Positions 22,036 through 36,430 are shown, numbered from the stretch's first letter. The stretch is DNA of 64,000 nt from Phascolarctos cinereus (GCF_002099425.1 NW_018344252.1:2232001-2296000), one strand, 5' to 3'. Numbers and translations: made by a program. The notes: generated by a model from the sequence alone, not told the origin.

Positions 22036-25000
22036 AAATAATGTCATTCCAATGTAAAGAAATGGATTCTATACGCTTGAGGTCTTCACTTATGGCATAC
22101 GCTGGCGATTTATGAGGGTGTGGGGCTGGCCCTGGGTCCCTGCCAGACTGGAGAGGTTGGGGGCACAGGCCTGGCCACTGATCCCATGGCAGGAGGCCCA
22201 CACTCCCTAACTTCACTCCTCTGGAGGTTGGCTCAAAATACTCTAAAAACATTTAAAACATTGCTCAAAGGATCTCACAAGCACGACAGCATCTCAAAGC
22301 AAGAAGAGCTCATCGTGGGGCTCTGTGGGAAGCGGCTGCTCAGCTTTGCTGTGGATCCTAGCAGGGATGCCAGACTTGACCTGGCACCCAGCCATCATTT
22401 GCTTTTTCTCTTATTTGTATAATTAACCACCCACACAGGCACCTACCTGCCTTTGGGCACAGAAAGACCCTGCCCCCTCACACAGGCTCCTCCTTTGCCA
22501 GGTCCAGCTGCTTGAGGAGTGACTTACAGCCCACCTCTTGGGCAGAAATCACTGGGCACTCGTTACTGAATCTGAGCCTGCCCAGCACACTGATTATTCC
22601 CAGCTGCCCTCCCCTTGAAAGACCTACAATGCCCTGCATCCATCCAGCTGGGTGCTGCCCAAAGTCAGCTCCTCCCCACAAGCCATCCATAGGGGCCAAT
22701 GGGTCCTGATTGGGCTGGGATCGGCCTTCAGGGCCAGTGTGGGAGTAAAGGAGGGGCCACTAGAGAGCCTGGTGAAGTCCGCACGGTGGCAGCGCAGCTA
22801 TAGGGGTGGCCTATTGGGAGACTTTCCCCATAGGTCTCCTGAATAAGGCTCTGCTGGAGACACTGGAAGCCATCTGTGACCCACTCTGCCTGTCTAGGCT
22901 GGGTGAGACCTTTCACAAGCTCACGCTCAGGGAAGCATGGAGGATAGGACTGTCCCCATCTTTTGTCAGATGTCCCAGTCACCCCGCATTCTCTGGTGAC
23001 ACCCCACAGTCTCCTCCTCCTTTCTAGTTTCACGTTTTCAATGGGGGCAGCAGCTCACGCCCACCTGCTGGTCCTTGTTTCTGATTATTTGGAGAGCACA
23101 GTGCAGGGATAGGTGCTCAGGGGCAGGGCCCGCAGCTAGGCAGGAGTACGCAGCAAGGCTGACTGGCCTTAGTTAAACCTGGCGTCCCAAGCACACCACC
23201 GTCCCCAGCATTTCCTAACCCAGCTCATGTTCTGGTCAGCCTGAAGCTGCCCTAACTACTCACCCTGCTTTCTAGTCTACTTTCCAACCCTACGTTAAGG
23301 AGTCTCCTGTGACCCCATCAGCCACGTGCTGCAGCCTGGATGGCCCACCTAACCAGTACCAGCTTCTGCGGTGGGATTTGGGGTGCCATGCCCAGCGCCC
23401 GACTCCTTCCCTTAGAACAGAAGTGCAGCTAGGAGGATTCTGAGTCACCGACGAAACATCGATGTCTGGCTCCTTCCTGACTCCACAACCAAGTTTTCCC
23501 ACGTCGTTGGCTGTTCCTGCCTATTCCCACCTTCGCACCAAAGTAGCCAAGGTTAGAGTTTTTTGTTTCTTTTTTTAATTTGGATGGCTGGTCAGATTCC
23601 CCCGGCACCTGTCCGAATCTCCATTCACTGCACTTTCTCTGCGGGGGAGTCTTCTGAGAAGAGCCAAGGCCTGAGGAGGTAGTTCTGGGTGCCTCTGGAT
23701 GCCCAATCACATCAGCATGGCTGGGTCTCTGCCTGCCTTCTGTGTTGCCGCCACTCCCTTCTGTTCTGGGGTTCCCTTGCCTGTGAAGCCGTCACATTGG
23801 ACACATCCACGTGGTCACTGCATGAGAACTGTACACTTCAAGTGCCAACAGCAACTTACTGCTTCTCCACAGCTGAACAACTGTGTGGCTCCTGCCCCTC
23901 CCCTCGCCCCCCTCCTGCCCTTCTGGCATGGTCACCATAGAAGTGGAGGGGCAATGACGGCCTCCGGGCCATTTCAGCAGCCCCCAGCAGACAGCTACTC
24001 TGAGCTGAGCCAGCCATGGAAAGCAGGTGCAGCCTGGTGATGGGACCAAGCTGATGTCCTCCAGGCCAGGAGGCTCCCATGGCTTCTACTCGGGCCAGCC
24101 TGGCCTTCGTGATGGGGCACTGAGTAGGCGGGCTAGAGTCTCTCAGGGACATTCTCATCCCCAATGGGAGTGACAGCCTTCAACATGCCTGGACTACCTC
24201 AAAATATGGTCCTGGGGCCCTGCTTTCCATTCTTCCCCTGGACGGAGATAGCCAGGGTCAGCAACAGGCCTCCACTCAGAACGAGACCGGCAGGACCCTT
24301 GGAAGGCAGTCTGAAGAGGCCCATCTAAATGCCAGCAGCAGACCAACCGCCCGGAAGTACCATCAGGGAATTCTGAAAAGAACTCTGATGAGGGAGTCGG
24401 ACAAGGCCCTAGGCCTCTGGGAGTCTGAGGCCCGGGTCACACCACCTACTGCTGTAGTGACGGACTGGCTCTCCTGCAGGAGTGTGGCGCCACAGGAAGC
24501 ATGCAGGCAAGCCCTGAACTGAATTCCAGCTCTGAGTGAACTTCCCCAGGAGAGGCTGGCCTCTGGGGTCCCTTCCGGCAGCTCTGACCCAATGCCCCAT
24601 GAAAGGAGCCACTGCTGACCAGTCCTTCTTAGGCGGCAGGAGTCATCCAAGGTAACAAGGGAAGAGCACCCTCCAGCACCTCTCTCCTTGAGGGCCTGGG
24701 AGGGTCAGATGAGGCACTCTCCAAACATCTTCCAGTCTTGGGTTACAAAATCTTCATCACTTTTGTCTTATTCCTTCTTTCTGGACTCTTAGCTTCAGCC
24801 CGTATGCCTTGGCGATTCAACAGTGCTGGGGTAGGGGGCGCAGAGGGGAACCCAGAATAAGGGCTGCATTTCCATGTAGGCAATGATTCCATCACATGGC
24901 TGACTACTTGCCTTCCATAATCATCACAAATTCAAGGTGTTCTGATGTGGATTTGTTACATACTGAAGGCACACAACCACTCCTTTCTGTTTACAGGGGC

Positions 25001-25599
25001 ATGCAATGGAAACTTCTCCACATTTACCTGTCTCATCACTGTGACAGATAGACTCTAATAGCATAACAAAAGGCTCTCACGCAGTTATGCTTCTAATATC
25101 TCCTAATGTAACGCGTAAAAGTGCATGAAATGGCTGACTGTCACTCAAGCCCAGTAAAAAGACAAGTAAAAAACATGATTTATTTTGAAAGCAAGTCCAG
25201 TTGTATGCCATCCTGTTCACGGAGCTTCTTGGATTGGACAGTGGAGGGGAGGGGATGTGTCTTGCTTTTCTGGGCCTCTCGGCTAACTGCACTCTGATCC
25301 CTCCTGTTCTCATGGCCCCGACCTTCCCCGGTTTTCCTCCAGCACTACCATCTTTTCACAGGCCTTATGGCCTGAAGGGCCTCAGTCAGTTCTCAAGAGG
25401 AACTCTTTCCTGACTCAGGCCTCAATGGGCCCCCACCCTTCAGGGCTTCTGATTCTGCTTTCTGCTCCAAGGCCTCCACTGGGGAGGAGGAGAAGCCACT
25501 CCCAGCTGGGCAGCCCCCTCCACTTTTGGGGAACTCTCTCTTCAGAAAGGTTTCCTTATTGTACCTTTTAAACATGTCTACAGCCTTTCCCCTCAATTC

Positions 25600-25990
25600 A
25601 ACTCAAGAAACAATTAGGCAGCTATTCTGTACCAAGCCCTAGGAGAGGGGCTGCGTAAGCAAAGGGAAGTCTCAACCTGGCCCAGAGGCTCCTTCAGGAG
25701 CTCACTCCCCTCTCTGAGGGCACAGAAAACTCCTGGATGTGAAGGTAAGGGACAAGGTAATTCCAGGAGGGAGGCCCTCTTGGAGGGGGCGGCCTCAGAG
25801 CAGCAGTGATGAGGTTGGACTTTCTAATCTCCATTCAGATGGGACCAAGATTAATTCAGAGAAGAGAGAAGAGTCAAGGGAGCAGGAAGGACAGCACGGG
25901 GAACCAAAGCTGGGAAGGGAGGCTGAAGGCAGTGTGGAGGGCCAGAATCCTCCCAAAGCAATAGGGAGCCAGGGAGTGGCATGATTGGCA
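25600..25990 (-). mobile_element. L2 fragment, antisense, old
   Basis: ggcagctattctgtaccaag, ccttcaggagctcactcccc and gcagtgatgaggttggac echo the antisense L2 3' region; strongly diverged. Confidence 0.4.
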
Positions 25991-27764
25991 GCTACGTCCA
26001 CAATGGATGGAAAAGGAGCCCAGGGAGGTTACTGGGCCCACAATAGACCACAAGTGAAAGAAGGCATTTACATTTCCCTGGACTGGATCAGTTCATGCCC
26101 ACCACAAAGGTCTGGAGGCCCTCAATGCTTGCTGTCTAGTCTCCAGCTGCACCTTACCTCCATGGCTCCCCATGACCATGGTCATACCCTCCTGTCCCTG
26201 CCACCATCCTCCTTCAGGGCTTCAAATTTTGATATCTCCCTCCCTTTCAGGGCCTCAGGACCAGGTATTGTATCTACTGTTCCTCAGATCACTTTTTCCA
26301 TCAGTGTCCCTCAACAGCTGCCCCTGTCCGAGGGAGGGAAGGAACTTCAACATATGTGTTGGTGTCTGCTCACAGGCCCTCCCGGCAGCCTCCAGTGTCC
26401 TCAGCCTCCTCTAACCCTATGACCGATTCCTTCCCTCCATCCTGACCACATATTGTAAGTTGGCTCCTCTCATCTCCTCTCCGTCACCCTTCCCTGGCCA
26501 CCATCCTCACTCAACCTCCAGAACGTCCCAAGCCAGCAGCCCTGGTCTGGCACCCTTTTCCTCTCTTCCAACTCTGACCCTCCAGTTAAGCGGTTCAACA
26601 CGACAGTTCTCTTCTCTCGAACACCTCGCCTCCCCAGCCCCCCCCACCCCCACCCCCTGGCTCATCCCTAGTGGAACTCCAGCCTTGGGCTCTGAGAGAT
26701 TCACGGGGTTCAGGAAAAAAAGGAGAAACACTGACACACCACTGCAGTACCTTCCCCTCTTGTGAATGGGGCGGTTATTAAAAAAAAAAAAGAAATGTGA
26801 GTGAAATGTTTTGAGTCTGCTGTAGCCCAGCCATGTCAATGACCCCTTCCCACAGGCAGAGGGGCCCAAACAAACTTCTCCAGCCCCCATGGTAACACCA
26901 GTGCTAAAACGCTCTCCTTGTTAAAAGAGAGTCTTGAACGAGAGGGTGCATTTGCAGATGAGCAGGCTGTGTGATCTCAATGGATTTCCCTCCTTGTTCT
27001 GTATTGATACCACATCCTTTTGACAGCCAGAGAGCTCTCGATGGACTGAAGCATTTCTGTCCCGTTTCTCAGTTTCCAAACAGAAAGACATCCATCTCTT
27101 CCTAAGTTTCTTCCCAGTTCTCTCTGCCCCACTGTTACTTACCCCCCCCCGCAGTGGGGGCCACACAGAGTGTCCCCACCCCTAGATGTTACTTCAAATA
27201 CCACCAAGACAGGCAGAGAGGGACGCGAACCCAGGCCAAGCTGATCCGAGTGAGCTAAGGCCTGATATTCTGCTCTGCCCACACAGTCTAAAGCAGAATT
27301 TCTTTTTACTACTGTGAAAGCCAGGAAGCCTCTGTGGGGCAATAAGTGAACAAGGCCTCCTGGCCTGAGTGGCCTGGGCACACTTGAGGGACCTTCTAGT
27401 CTCCTCACCTCTCTAGCTCTGACGCGGTCTCAGTCCTTACTTCCCTTCGGGATAATCGGAGGCAGGTGCCATCCTCCTCATTGGGTTTGGGTGCTCTTGG
27501 AGTACAGAGCATCTCTGGGCAGCCCTGGCCAGCACCGGACAATGTCAGGAGAGCAGGGTCTGTGGGAGGGCCAGGGCGTCCCTCAGCTTTCTCACAGTGC
27601 CAACCTGGGAAGGCTCTCTGAATGCCAACTTCTGGGATGTGAGAGGGCACTTGCCAAAAACCCCATCCCATTCCTCCAATACCCTACTGATGGAATCGAG
27701 AACAAAGCCACGATGCTTTCAAAGCTGGAGGGACCTCTGAGGTAATCCTTTGGCAGCCTGAATT

Positions 27765-28400
27765 AAATAAATGTGACGAGGCGCTACTCACCTAGGGGCC
27801 AGGCACTGGGCTAGGCGCTGGAGAAACAAAAGACAAAAATGAAAGGTGCTGCCTTTCAGAGGCTGACCATCTGGAGCAGGTGGGGAGCCATCCACCCCAG
27901 GAAGGACGTGAGAAAGAGCAGTGCCGGGGGTGGGGGGTGGGCACTTGAGCTGTTGCTCTGAAGGAAAACAGGCACCGCAGGTGCGGGGGGTGGGAGGGCA
28001 TGCTCTGGGCAAGGGACCATGAACCCCAAAGCACCGTGGCAGGAGATGCTGTCCGGTGAGCCAAGGGTCAGCATGATGAGCATAGCGCTGCATCCGACAG
28101 CAGGGTTATGGAGCATCCGAGGCACTTCCCAGGCAGTGGAAGGACAGGCAGATGGGGGTGTATGCTGGCAGCTGCGAGGAGGATGGACTGGAAGTGGGGA
28201 GACTCTGGGGAGGCTACGGCCACGGTCTTGGCAAAAGGTGATTAGGGCTTGGACCAGGCTAGAGGCTGCATGAGCATGAGAAGGCAGAACTGGCTGGCCT
28301 GGGTGCCTCACTGGGCACGGGAATGAGTCATTAGGCACAGTCAAGAAGGACTCCTCAGGGACACCAGGAGAGTGGCACCCACACCAGAAATGAGAAGCTT
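27765..28400 (-). mobile_element. L2 fragment, antisense
   Basis: gccaggcactgggctaggcg, ctggagaaacaaaagac, then ggatggactggaagtgggga and ggtgattagggcttggacca follow the antisense L2 order. Confidence 0.65.
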
Positions 28401-29464
28401 AATGCACAGATGAGTACAGGTAAGAAAGAAGGGCTCCACTCTGGAGAGAGACATAAGACAGACACATGGTGTGTCTTAGGGACATCTGGGGGAACTGTCC
28501 AGCAGGCCTCTGGGAGAGCAATGAGTGCCAAAAGGGGAAAGTGAGACCCTGAGGAGTAACGTGGCCAGCTGGCCCAGGGCACACCGCTATGCGTGACAGG
28601 GCTGGCACTCCGGCCTACGCCATCTGTCTCCTGCTGTAGGCCTCCTAGCACACTATAGGACCACAGGGAAAGGAGAAAAGAAGATCATTCTGGTTCTGGT
28701 TTGATTCAAACCCTGGCATTAGAAAAGCGGGTACTGAGGACCTTCGCGGTCTCCAGGGAAAGGGCCGTGAGCATGGCACCATCTCATGTGCAAAAGACAG
28801 AAGATGCCACTTAATTCCTCCGCCCTGGGGTTAGTACAGAAATAATGGGTAATTCTGCCATGGTGTGGAGAACGCTCAAGTTTATAAATACCAGAAACTG
28901 TCCTCCCCAATGCCTAGATTCCCTCCACTACAGGCAGAAGATGCGGTGATTCACACAACCTGTCCCCGGGACATGCAGTGCCTTTTCCTGAGGTCCCTCT
29001 GCTCCTATCTGGGACCTTCTCAGCCTTGGGCTAACCTTGGGCATCTGTGTAGAGAGCAACAGTCCAAAAGTCAAGTCCCTTCTGTCCTGAAGAGCCCTGT
29101 GTACAAACTCAGGCTGCCAGGGCTTTTTCTGGACCTCGCTGATGCCCCAGGGGAGGGATGGCTGCTACCCGCAATCCTAAGGCCTTTTGTTCCTTCTTAC
29201 AGTGTGTTTAAGATGCATGGGAGCAGAGGCCTTGGAGATGCACCTGGGCCGAGCATGGTTGGGGGGGAGGGGGGCGGTTGCAGGAGTCCCAACATTTAAA
29301 TTCCGTTTTCAGTGTGACTTCTTCCCAGTAACTTAGACTATTCACCCTGGAGCATCTGGAGATCACTGCGCCTATAAGGACTAGACCCAAGTCACCCAAA
29401 CAGCCCAGACTGCGCCCCTGGTCCCTCAGGTCCACAGCTGAGGCCTCTCAGCTGGATGCCACAC

Positions 29465-30110
29465 TGCCGTCTTTCCTCCCCCACCCAGGGCTGGTAACCT
29501 TGGAGTCAGCCTGCAATCTTGGCCCTCCCTCGGCCTACCCTTGTCCAGGCTGGCTGCCTCTCCCACACAGGCCCTGCCCTAGTCCAGGCTGGCCTCCTTG
29601 CTGGAGGCTCTCTCCTCCCCATCTGTGCTCCACATCCCCTTCTTACAGAGCCGGCCCCAACACATCCCTCCCCTGCTCAAGAAGTCGGGGTGACTTCCTA
29701 CTGACAAAGATTTTATAGGATAAAATCTAGACCCTGTTAGACATACAAAGCCCATTTTTCAAGGCTTCCTTTACACAACTTCCACAACACACAATGCTCT
29801 CCAGGCTGCCCAAATGATTTCCTGGCTGCTCCCTCCCCTCCCCTCCATCTGCCTTCCTGCGGGGTTCCTATCAGGAATGCCCCTGACCCCCACAGGAGAG
29901 GCCACGTCCTGGAACACCCTAAGATGTACTTGGTACGGACTAAGTCGTTTTTCTGTTTCACGGGCTGCTGAGGCCAAGGCTGAGCTTCTGTGCACTCAGC
30001 ATTTACCCCTCCTGGAGGCTCTGGGAGGCCTGGGCCTGGGTCAGTCTTGCTGCTGCACCCCCAGAGCTAAACACAGCATCTCACACATATTCATAAATGC
30101 TTGTTTCACT
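29465..30110 (+). mobile_element. L2 3' half
   Basis: taaccttggagtcagcctgc, ctcccctgctcaagaagtcg, ataggataaaatctagaccc and tcataaatgcttgtttcact are in L2 order, sense strand. Confidence 0.65.
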
Positions 30111-31849
30111 GAACTGTATGAGGAAGAACATCAGAAGAGATGTTCAGAAAGGAGACAAAAATCCGGAATTCGAATGCCCTGGGCATGAGCGTGAAGCCCA
30201 GGAAGGTCAGAGAGGAGACAGCGGCGATGGAGCCCAGAATCTACCTGCAGAAGGTCGGGACCAGACCAACCATGGTCAAGGGGGGTGTCACTGCAGGAAG
30301 GAGGTCCCGGGTGCACAGCCCGTGTGGCAAGCTCCAAGGAAGTGCAAGGAGAAGGGAAAGGCCAGGCTGGTGCCAGAGGAAGGGGCCGGAGGGCACCCAA
30401 CTGATAGGGGCTCCGAGGAGCCCCGTCTGGAGCTCTCCCGGCACGCATCTCTCGCCGTCTGTCTCCCTCTCTTCCTCTGTCTGTAACCCTCCCTGCATAC
30501 GTATCTGTCTGTCTGTCTCCCCTCCTGTCTCCCCACTCTCTCCTCTCTTCCCTTCCCTCCCTTCATCTCTCCCCCTGCCTTTCTTCTATCTCTTTCTCTT
30601 CCAAAAGCAGAGCAGTAATTAGCTTCTTGACTTTCTTTGACAATCACTTCATGCTCTCATAAATGGAGGAAGGGACGGGGGAGTCCTACTGTAGATCAGA
30701 GTAGCCTCGTAGGAAGGGGCCCTTCTCTTCGAAATGTTATCATGAGACAAAGCAGGTGGCGTCTGACAAGTGCCCTAGATTTTGGGGAAGCAGACCGCAG
30801 AACAGTGAGGGAAAGACAGAGGCTCCTAGGGCCTAGAATTCTGCAGCAGGAGGCAGCCTGGGGGCGACGCTCTCTGAGGACAGACTTTTTGGCTTCGAGG
30901 AAGGAGGGAGAGGCCTAACAAACTTCCCATTAGACACAGTCAGCATATGGAGGGATGGGAGGAAATGAGTGGACAAGATGACCTGGAAGGGGGGAGGTGG
31001 AGGGAAGCTGCTGTGACAGTGGGACAGGTCCGGGAATGGTCCCAAGGACTGTGTCCTCACCCTCAGCCCAGCCAGCTGGATTCAAGAGAATTACGACCTT
31101 CATTATATTGGAAACTTATGCCACTTTCCACGCCCCTCACTGTCTCTCTCTCAGACTAACTTTGTGTGATTCATTCTTTGTTTGTGCACTCAGTGCCTTT
31201 AAAAGAATGGAAGTGCTTGAGGGCAGTGCAGAGGTCTTCATGGTCCTTCCATCTCTAGTGCCTGGGAGAAGGCCCTGTGTAATGTGGCCAGCTGGCCTCT
31301 AGCGAGTGACCCACAGACGCGGGTGCGGGAGTGTGTGTGTGTGTCCGCGCACGCGTGCGTCTATATGGATGGCTAAGGGGGGTAGATGGATGGATATCGA
31401 TATACTTTAAAGTTTACCTTTCTATCACTTTTAGTTCAGAACACATCCTTTCCTTTCCAATTTCGCTCCTAGCCAGCATCAAGAGTACAAACCAGGCCAA
31501 ATCCGCTGGAGTGACATCAGCAGGCTTAGGATTTCCCAGAGCCCCTTCAAATATGTCTCAGGCTGTGAACTCCACCATCTCTGGAAAAAACCTCTGAGAC
31601 TAGAAAGCCTGGCATCCCTTGACACGCCATCTTTCAGTACCTTTGTTTTTGATATCTCAATTTTACCAGATAAGCTTTTCTGCCCAATCCTATCCTCTGG
31701 CACTCTGAGCACGCACAGTGTTCTGCACCCAGAGGCCTCCACCTCAAACAAAGGGGGGCATTTCTTTTGCCCTTCTGGGGGCAGATGGATCACTAGGTGA
31801 ATGTAACGACCTGGCTCTCCTAGGCTCCCCAGAATACTTAGCACCCCCA

Positions 31850-32340
31850 CCTCGGGGTCTTCTCATGCTGCCAAGGTCTCGGCTGACCCTCCGCATCCGC
31901 CATTTTCTCTCCACACTCCTTGGGCCTCTCTGCTTGGCTCGCTTCACTTCTTCCCTGGCACTCAACCAACTACTCACTCACTGAATCTGGTCTACATTCA
32001 ATGAATACACTTCCAGAACTCATTCTCTTTCCCCCTAAATCCTCACCCCGCTCCTGCTTCCCCTATTAGTGGGGGGACACCACCACTCTCCAAGATGGTG
32101 CCAAGGCCTGTGGATTTCCCCTCAGCGGCACCTCCTGTATGCTTCCCCTGCAAGAGCTCTCGACTATGCCCCCTCCTCTCCTCTGATGCTGCCCCCAGCC
32201 TGAGACAGGCCCTCATCATCCCACACCAGGACTGCTGTGATGGCTGCTGAGGGGTGGGGTCTGCTGCCTCAGGGCCCTCTGTACTTCTGCTCATCCTCCA
32301 CAAAGCAGCTGGGATCAAACTGAAGAAATCACAGATTGCC
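31850..32340 (+). mobile_element. L2 fragment, old
   Basis: catcccacaccaggactgct followed by tgctcatcctccacaaagca parallels the L2 ORF 3' region. Assignment is tentative. Confidence 0.4.
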
Positions 32341-32422
32341 AAAATACTCAGCCACGGCTACTTACGAATTATAAGCTGTCCCCACAGTGGTTAAACAGAC
32401 ATACTCCTACACAGCTCCATGT

Positions 32423-32475
32423 ATGTGTATGTGTGTGTGTGCACGTGTGTGTGTGCGTGCGCGTGTGCGCTTGTG
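32423..32475 (+). repeat. TG-rich microsatellite
   Basis: Interrupted (tg)n with gcgtgcgcg insertions; it can form alternating purine-pyrimidine DNA. Confidence 0.9.
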
Positions 32476-32723
32476 TCCAGTGCCTAGGTACACCCTGGAG
32501 TCTCTCTGGTGGGTGGTCTGCAGGCAGGGGTGCAGTGCCAGGGGTGGGCTGGGGTAGGGGATTTGCACTGTCCATACGCCCAGCACATGTGCTCACTGAA
32601 TGGGCCAGAGTGAGGCTGGCTCAGCATTGGAACAAGCGGGTTTGAATGTCTCGCAGTAGGCGCCTGCGCTTCAAAGCAAAGCCAAGGCCCTGGCGGCGGG
32701 AGGGCGGCGGTGCACGAGGCTCA

Positions 32724-32921
<198 letters not shown>

Positions 32922-33243
32922 CTATGGGCCACCTGCCTCCAGGGGTGAGAGGCCCCTGCAACTGAAAAGCAAACAGTCGGAATCTATGCAGCTGTCCTTA
33001 GCAGCCCCTTCTCTGGCCACACACTGGCCCAAGCCGCTGATGGTCAGACCTGCTTTCACCAGCTCTGCTGCCTGCCCTGGATGGACAGAGACCCTCACGT
33101 CACAAGCCGACGGAGTTTTGTTTCTTCCCACACGACTCACAGAGGCCATAGTGCTAGACTCAGCCAGCCCCATCTTTGAGCCACAGTATTTTCCTCAATC
33201 ACAGAAGAGGTGGCCTCCGAACTTTCTGCATAATGGAGTGAGA

Positions 33244-33406
33244 GGGGGCAGCTAGGTGGCGCAGTGGATAGAGCACCGGCCCTGGGTTCAGGAGGACCTG
33301 AGTTCAAATCCGGCCTCAGACACATAACACTCACTAGCTGTGTGACCCTGGGCAAGTCACTTAACCCCATTGCCTAGCCAAAAAAAAAAAAAAACCCCAA
33401 AATGAA
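33244..33406 (+). mobile_element. WSINE1-like SINE, young-looking, with target duplication
   Basis: Nearly consensus sequence from ggcagctaggtggcgcagtg to a 15-base A run. The target copy cataatggagtgaga lies at 33229-33243 and 33407-33421. Confidence 0.95.
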
Positions 33407-33449
33407 CATAATGGAGTGAGAAGTGCTGACACATGTGACAAATGATGTA

Positions 33450-33530
33450 AGCCAAAGCACTTAGTGAGCACCTACTGTATGCCTGGCACCACGTTAGGCA
33501 CCGGAGAGCCAGAGACAACAAAGGGAGCAG
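33450..33530 (-). mobile_element. L2 3' end, antisense
   Basis: cttagtgagcacctactgta and tgcctggcaccacgttaggc. Confidence 0.7.
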
Positions 33531-33689
33531 CTTCTTTCACGTGGTCTGGTTTGTCGTCTCTGGATCTCCTTGGACCTTCATCTCCGTCATTCTGTGACTT
33601 CTTGTCTTCACCTGACTTACAACTTTAATGACTCAGGAACGGATGTCCACTTTGTGGGCATTTCTCTTATAAACTTCTATTAGGAATCA

Positions 33690-33990
33690 GCTCAGGTCTC
33701 TGGGAGACTCTCGGGAATGGCAAACCCTCATTTCCTCAAACTGTGGCTGGAAAGTCCCTCTCTCTCACCCTCTCTGTGGCCAGGGACACTGGCCTCCTGG
33801 ATGTCCCCTGTATGTGGCCTGCCATCTCCCGACCCCCAAGCCCTGGAATGACCTCCCACTTTCCACTGTCCATAGCCCATGTGCACACAGTTGTTGGTAC
33901 GTGGTGTTCCCCCGACTGTGAGCTCCTGGAAGGCAAGGACCAGCAGAGTGCCAGGCATACAGGAGGCACTAAATAAATGCTTCTCTACTC
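33690..33990 (+). mobile_element. L2 3' end, sense
   Basis: cccccgactgtgagctcctg, gaaggcaaggaccagcagag and ggaggcactaaataaatgct form the standard L2 end. Confidence 0.75.
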
Positions 33991-34405
33991 ATTCTACCCC
34001 ACTGGCCTTACCACAGTGCCCGAGGGAGCTGTCAACCGATACTTCTTGTTACGACTCATTACTACCTCAGACAGGCCGGGGCCTATTTCTACTGCTAATT
34101 CCTGTTCCCCGGCATTCCCATGTTGATTCTGTCCTCTCACATGAGCAGGCAGGCAGGGATTCCATTTCCCATGTAGGTCTGGCTAAGGTGCAATCCCACA
34201 GGACGCAGGCTCTCACTCAAGGGTGGTGAGGGCCCCAGGCCTGGTTCACTACCCAACAGGGCCTCTCTGGCCATGCTTCCCCTCTTATCACCCGTTCCCA
34301 CATATGGAAAAAGTGAGGCTAGGGGAGGGCCCCTCCTGAGCTCTGTCACAGATGTACTGGCCCCTGGCCAGGCCTCTGAGCACCAGCTGATTCTACAGGG
34401 GATCA

Positions 34406-34549
<144 letters not shown>

Positions 34550-35299
34550 TCACTGACTCTCCCTGACAGCCATAGACCCAGAACAGTAGAGGCTGGAACA
34601 TTCGAACACATACACATGTGCACGCGCGCGCACACATACCCAGCCAATCCCCATCCATCAGACAATCTGGATTTGTCTGGACATCAGGGCTCTCAAGCCT
34701 CTTAGCATCATGGATCCCTTCGGCCTGCCATCTGGGGAAGCCCGTGGGCAGGAGATTACAAAGGAAACTCACCATGCTATAACACAGGCATCAAGGCGCC
34801 CATGTCCTGGCCCCAGGGCACGACCCCCTGCTGTACCTGTGTGTACCATCCATACCTCAGAATTCAGAGAAAGGACAGGCTCCCCCGGGTTCCCAAGGCT
34901 TGAGGACAATGCTCTCCTGAAGAAGAAATCTCCTGACCAACAAGCAAGCACATGGCCACCTTCCCAAGGGCACGGTGAATAAATATCTGGTGGTGTTCGG
35001 CTGATAACAATGGCCTACCAGCCTCAGATATTCTGAATCCCTCTAGTCCGGGGGGTCAGACTGCCTGAGAAGATCTGCTCCTGGCACAGAGAAGGACCTG
35101 GGTTCTTGGGTGCCTGCTCACAAACTTTACAGAGAGAAGGCAATGAGCCCCGGGGGGTGTGGGGTGTGGGATGTGGACGGCACAGCCACCAGGGCCCAGC
35201 CCAGAACTGTCCACCTGGCTGCTGGAGAACAGAAGAGGGACAATCAGGTGTCAGGGCCAGACTGAACACACTCCAAGAGGGATGGATTCAGGGCTCACA

Positions 35300-35760
35300 C
35301 TCAATCGATGAACACACATTTACAGAGCCAGTGTCCAGCCCAGGCCAAAGGAAGTGACGATCCAATGCGGGGAGAGCACAGGACACACAACATCTGAACA
35401 GTACAGCTGGGTGGGCAGACACCAGCAGCTGGGGGAATTAGGGAAAGCGTCACGGACAAAGCGGAGCCTGACACAAGACTGAGACTCTGAGAGGCAGATA
35501 AGACGAGGGGGCATCCTAGGCATGGGCACCACCTGGGGCCCATGGTATCCACCACCAGGAATCATTCGTAATAAGTAAAGAAAGTAAGTCTGGGGCCACT
35601 TGGTGAAGGGCTCTGAAGGCCAAGGTGTCTACTGGATCCCAGATGTATGAAGGGACCACTGGAGTCCGCCAGGCAGAGGAGCAGGGCCCAAGGTGTAGAG
35701 GACGATCGGGAAGGGAGAGCCAGGAGGCCAGCCCTACGCCAGGTGAGAGGTGATGGGGGC
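35300..35760 (-). mobile_element. L2-like fragment, antisense
   Basis: gggaaagcgtcacggacaaa, gaagggctctgaaggccaag and gccaggtgagaggtgatggg parallel antisense L2. The longest minus frame of the window (35516-36145, 209 codons) runs through this and is not a host gene. Confidence 0.5.
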
Positions 35761-36049
35761 CTGACCCCTCAGAGGCTGACAGCCTGGGGAAGGGCTGAGA
35801 CAGGGAGACATCACAGAGGTGGCAATATGTGGCCTGAGGGGAAAGCCAGGGCACAAGGCTGATGGTGCCCCAGAAAGAAAGAGAGGAGTGCGGAAGTGGG
35901 GGAGCTTCTGGACAAAGAGAATGTGCTCGGTCTAGGAAGTCTCTGAGATGTGGCTCTGGGGCTGGGCTCAGAGGCCTTCGGGCCGGCTGCAGTGAATGAA
36001 CGCGTGCCATAAGTTGGCTTGGGAGAGGCCAAGGGGGCAGAAGGCAGAT

Positions 36050-36430
36050 GATGACACAGCAGAGGACTCGTGCTAGGTACCGAGGACACAAAGAAAGGCA
36101 AACCCAGGCCTGCCCTCGAGGAGTTCCTGCGTACAAACAAGACACAGACAGCGCGAAGGGCAGGGAAGGGAAGGCAGGTGGAGGGCACGAGCAATGGGGC
36201 TCTGCTGGGGGCTCAAGAAAGGCCCCCCCACAAGGTGGGACTTAAACAGGGCCATGATGGGAGCTGGGGAATCCCCCAGGCAGAGGCCTGGAGGAGAAGT
36301 GTTCTGGACAGTGATCAGACGGTGAGCCACGGGACCAGGATACCAGCAGGGCAGAGCAAATGTCACGACCGAGGCACGGGCAGAAGGAGCCTAAGAAGCA
36401 GAGACAGAAGAGGGCTTGGCATGGCTGTGG
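36050..36430 (-). mobile_element. L2 fragment, antisense
   Basis: gactcgtgctaggtaccgag, ctgccctcgaggagttcctg and caaggtgggacttaaacagg are in antisense L2 order. Confidence 0.65.

Noticed and set aside
29340-29375. Minus-strand cag followed by TGATCTC, considered as the SDLDFE exon of TUSC3.
   Set aside because: After S-D-L the codons give QMLQGE rather than DFE, and the pyrimidine tract is poor.
35516-36145. Longest open frame, 209 codons, minus strand.
   Set aside because: It runs through antisense L2-like sequence and has no domain pattern of a host protein.
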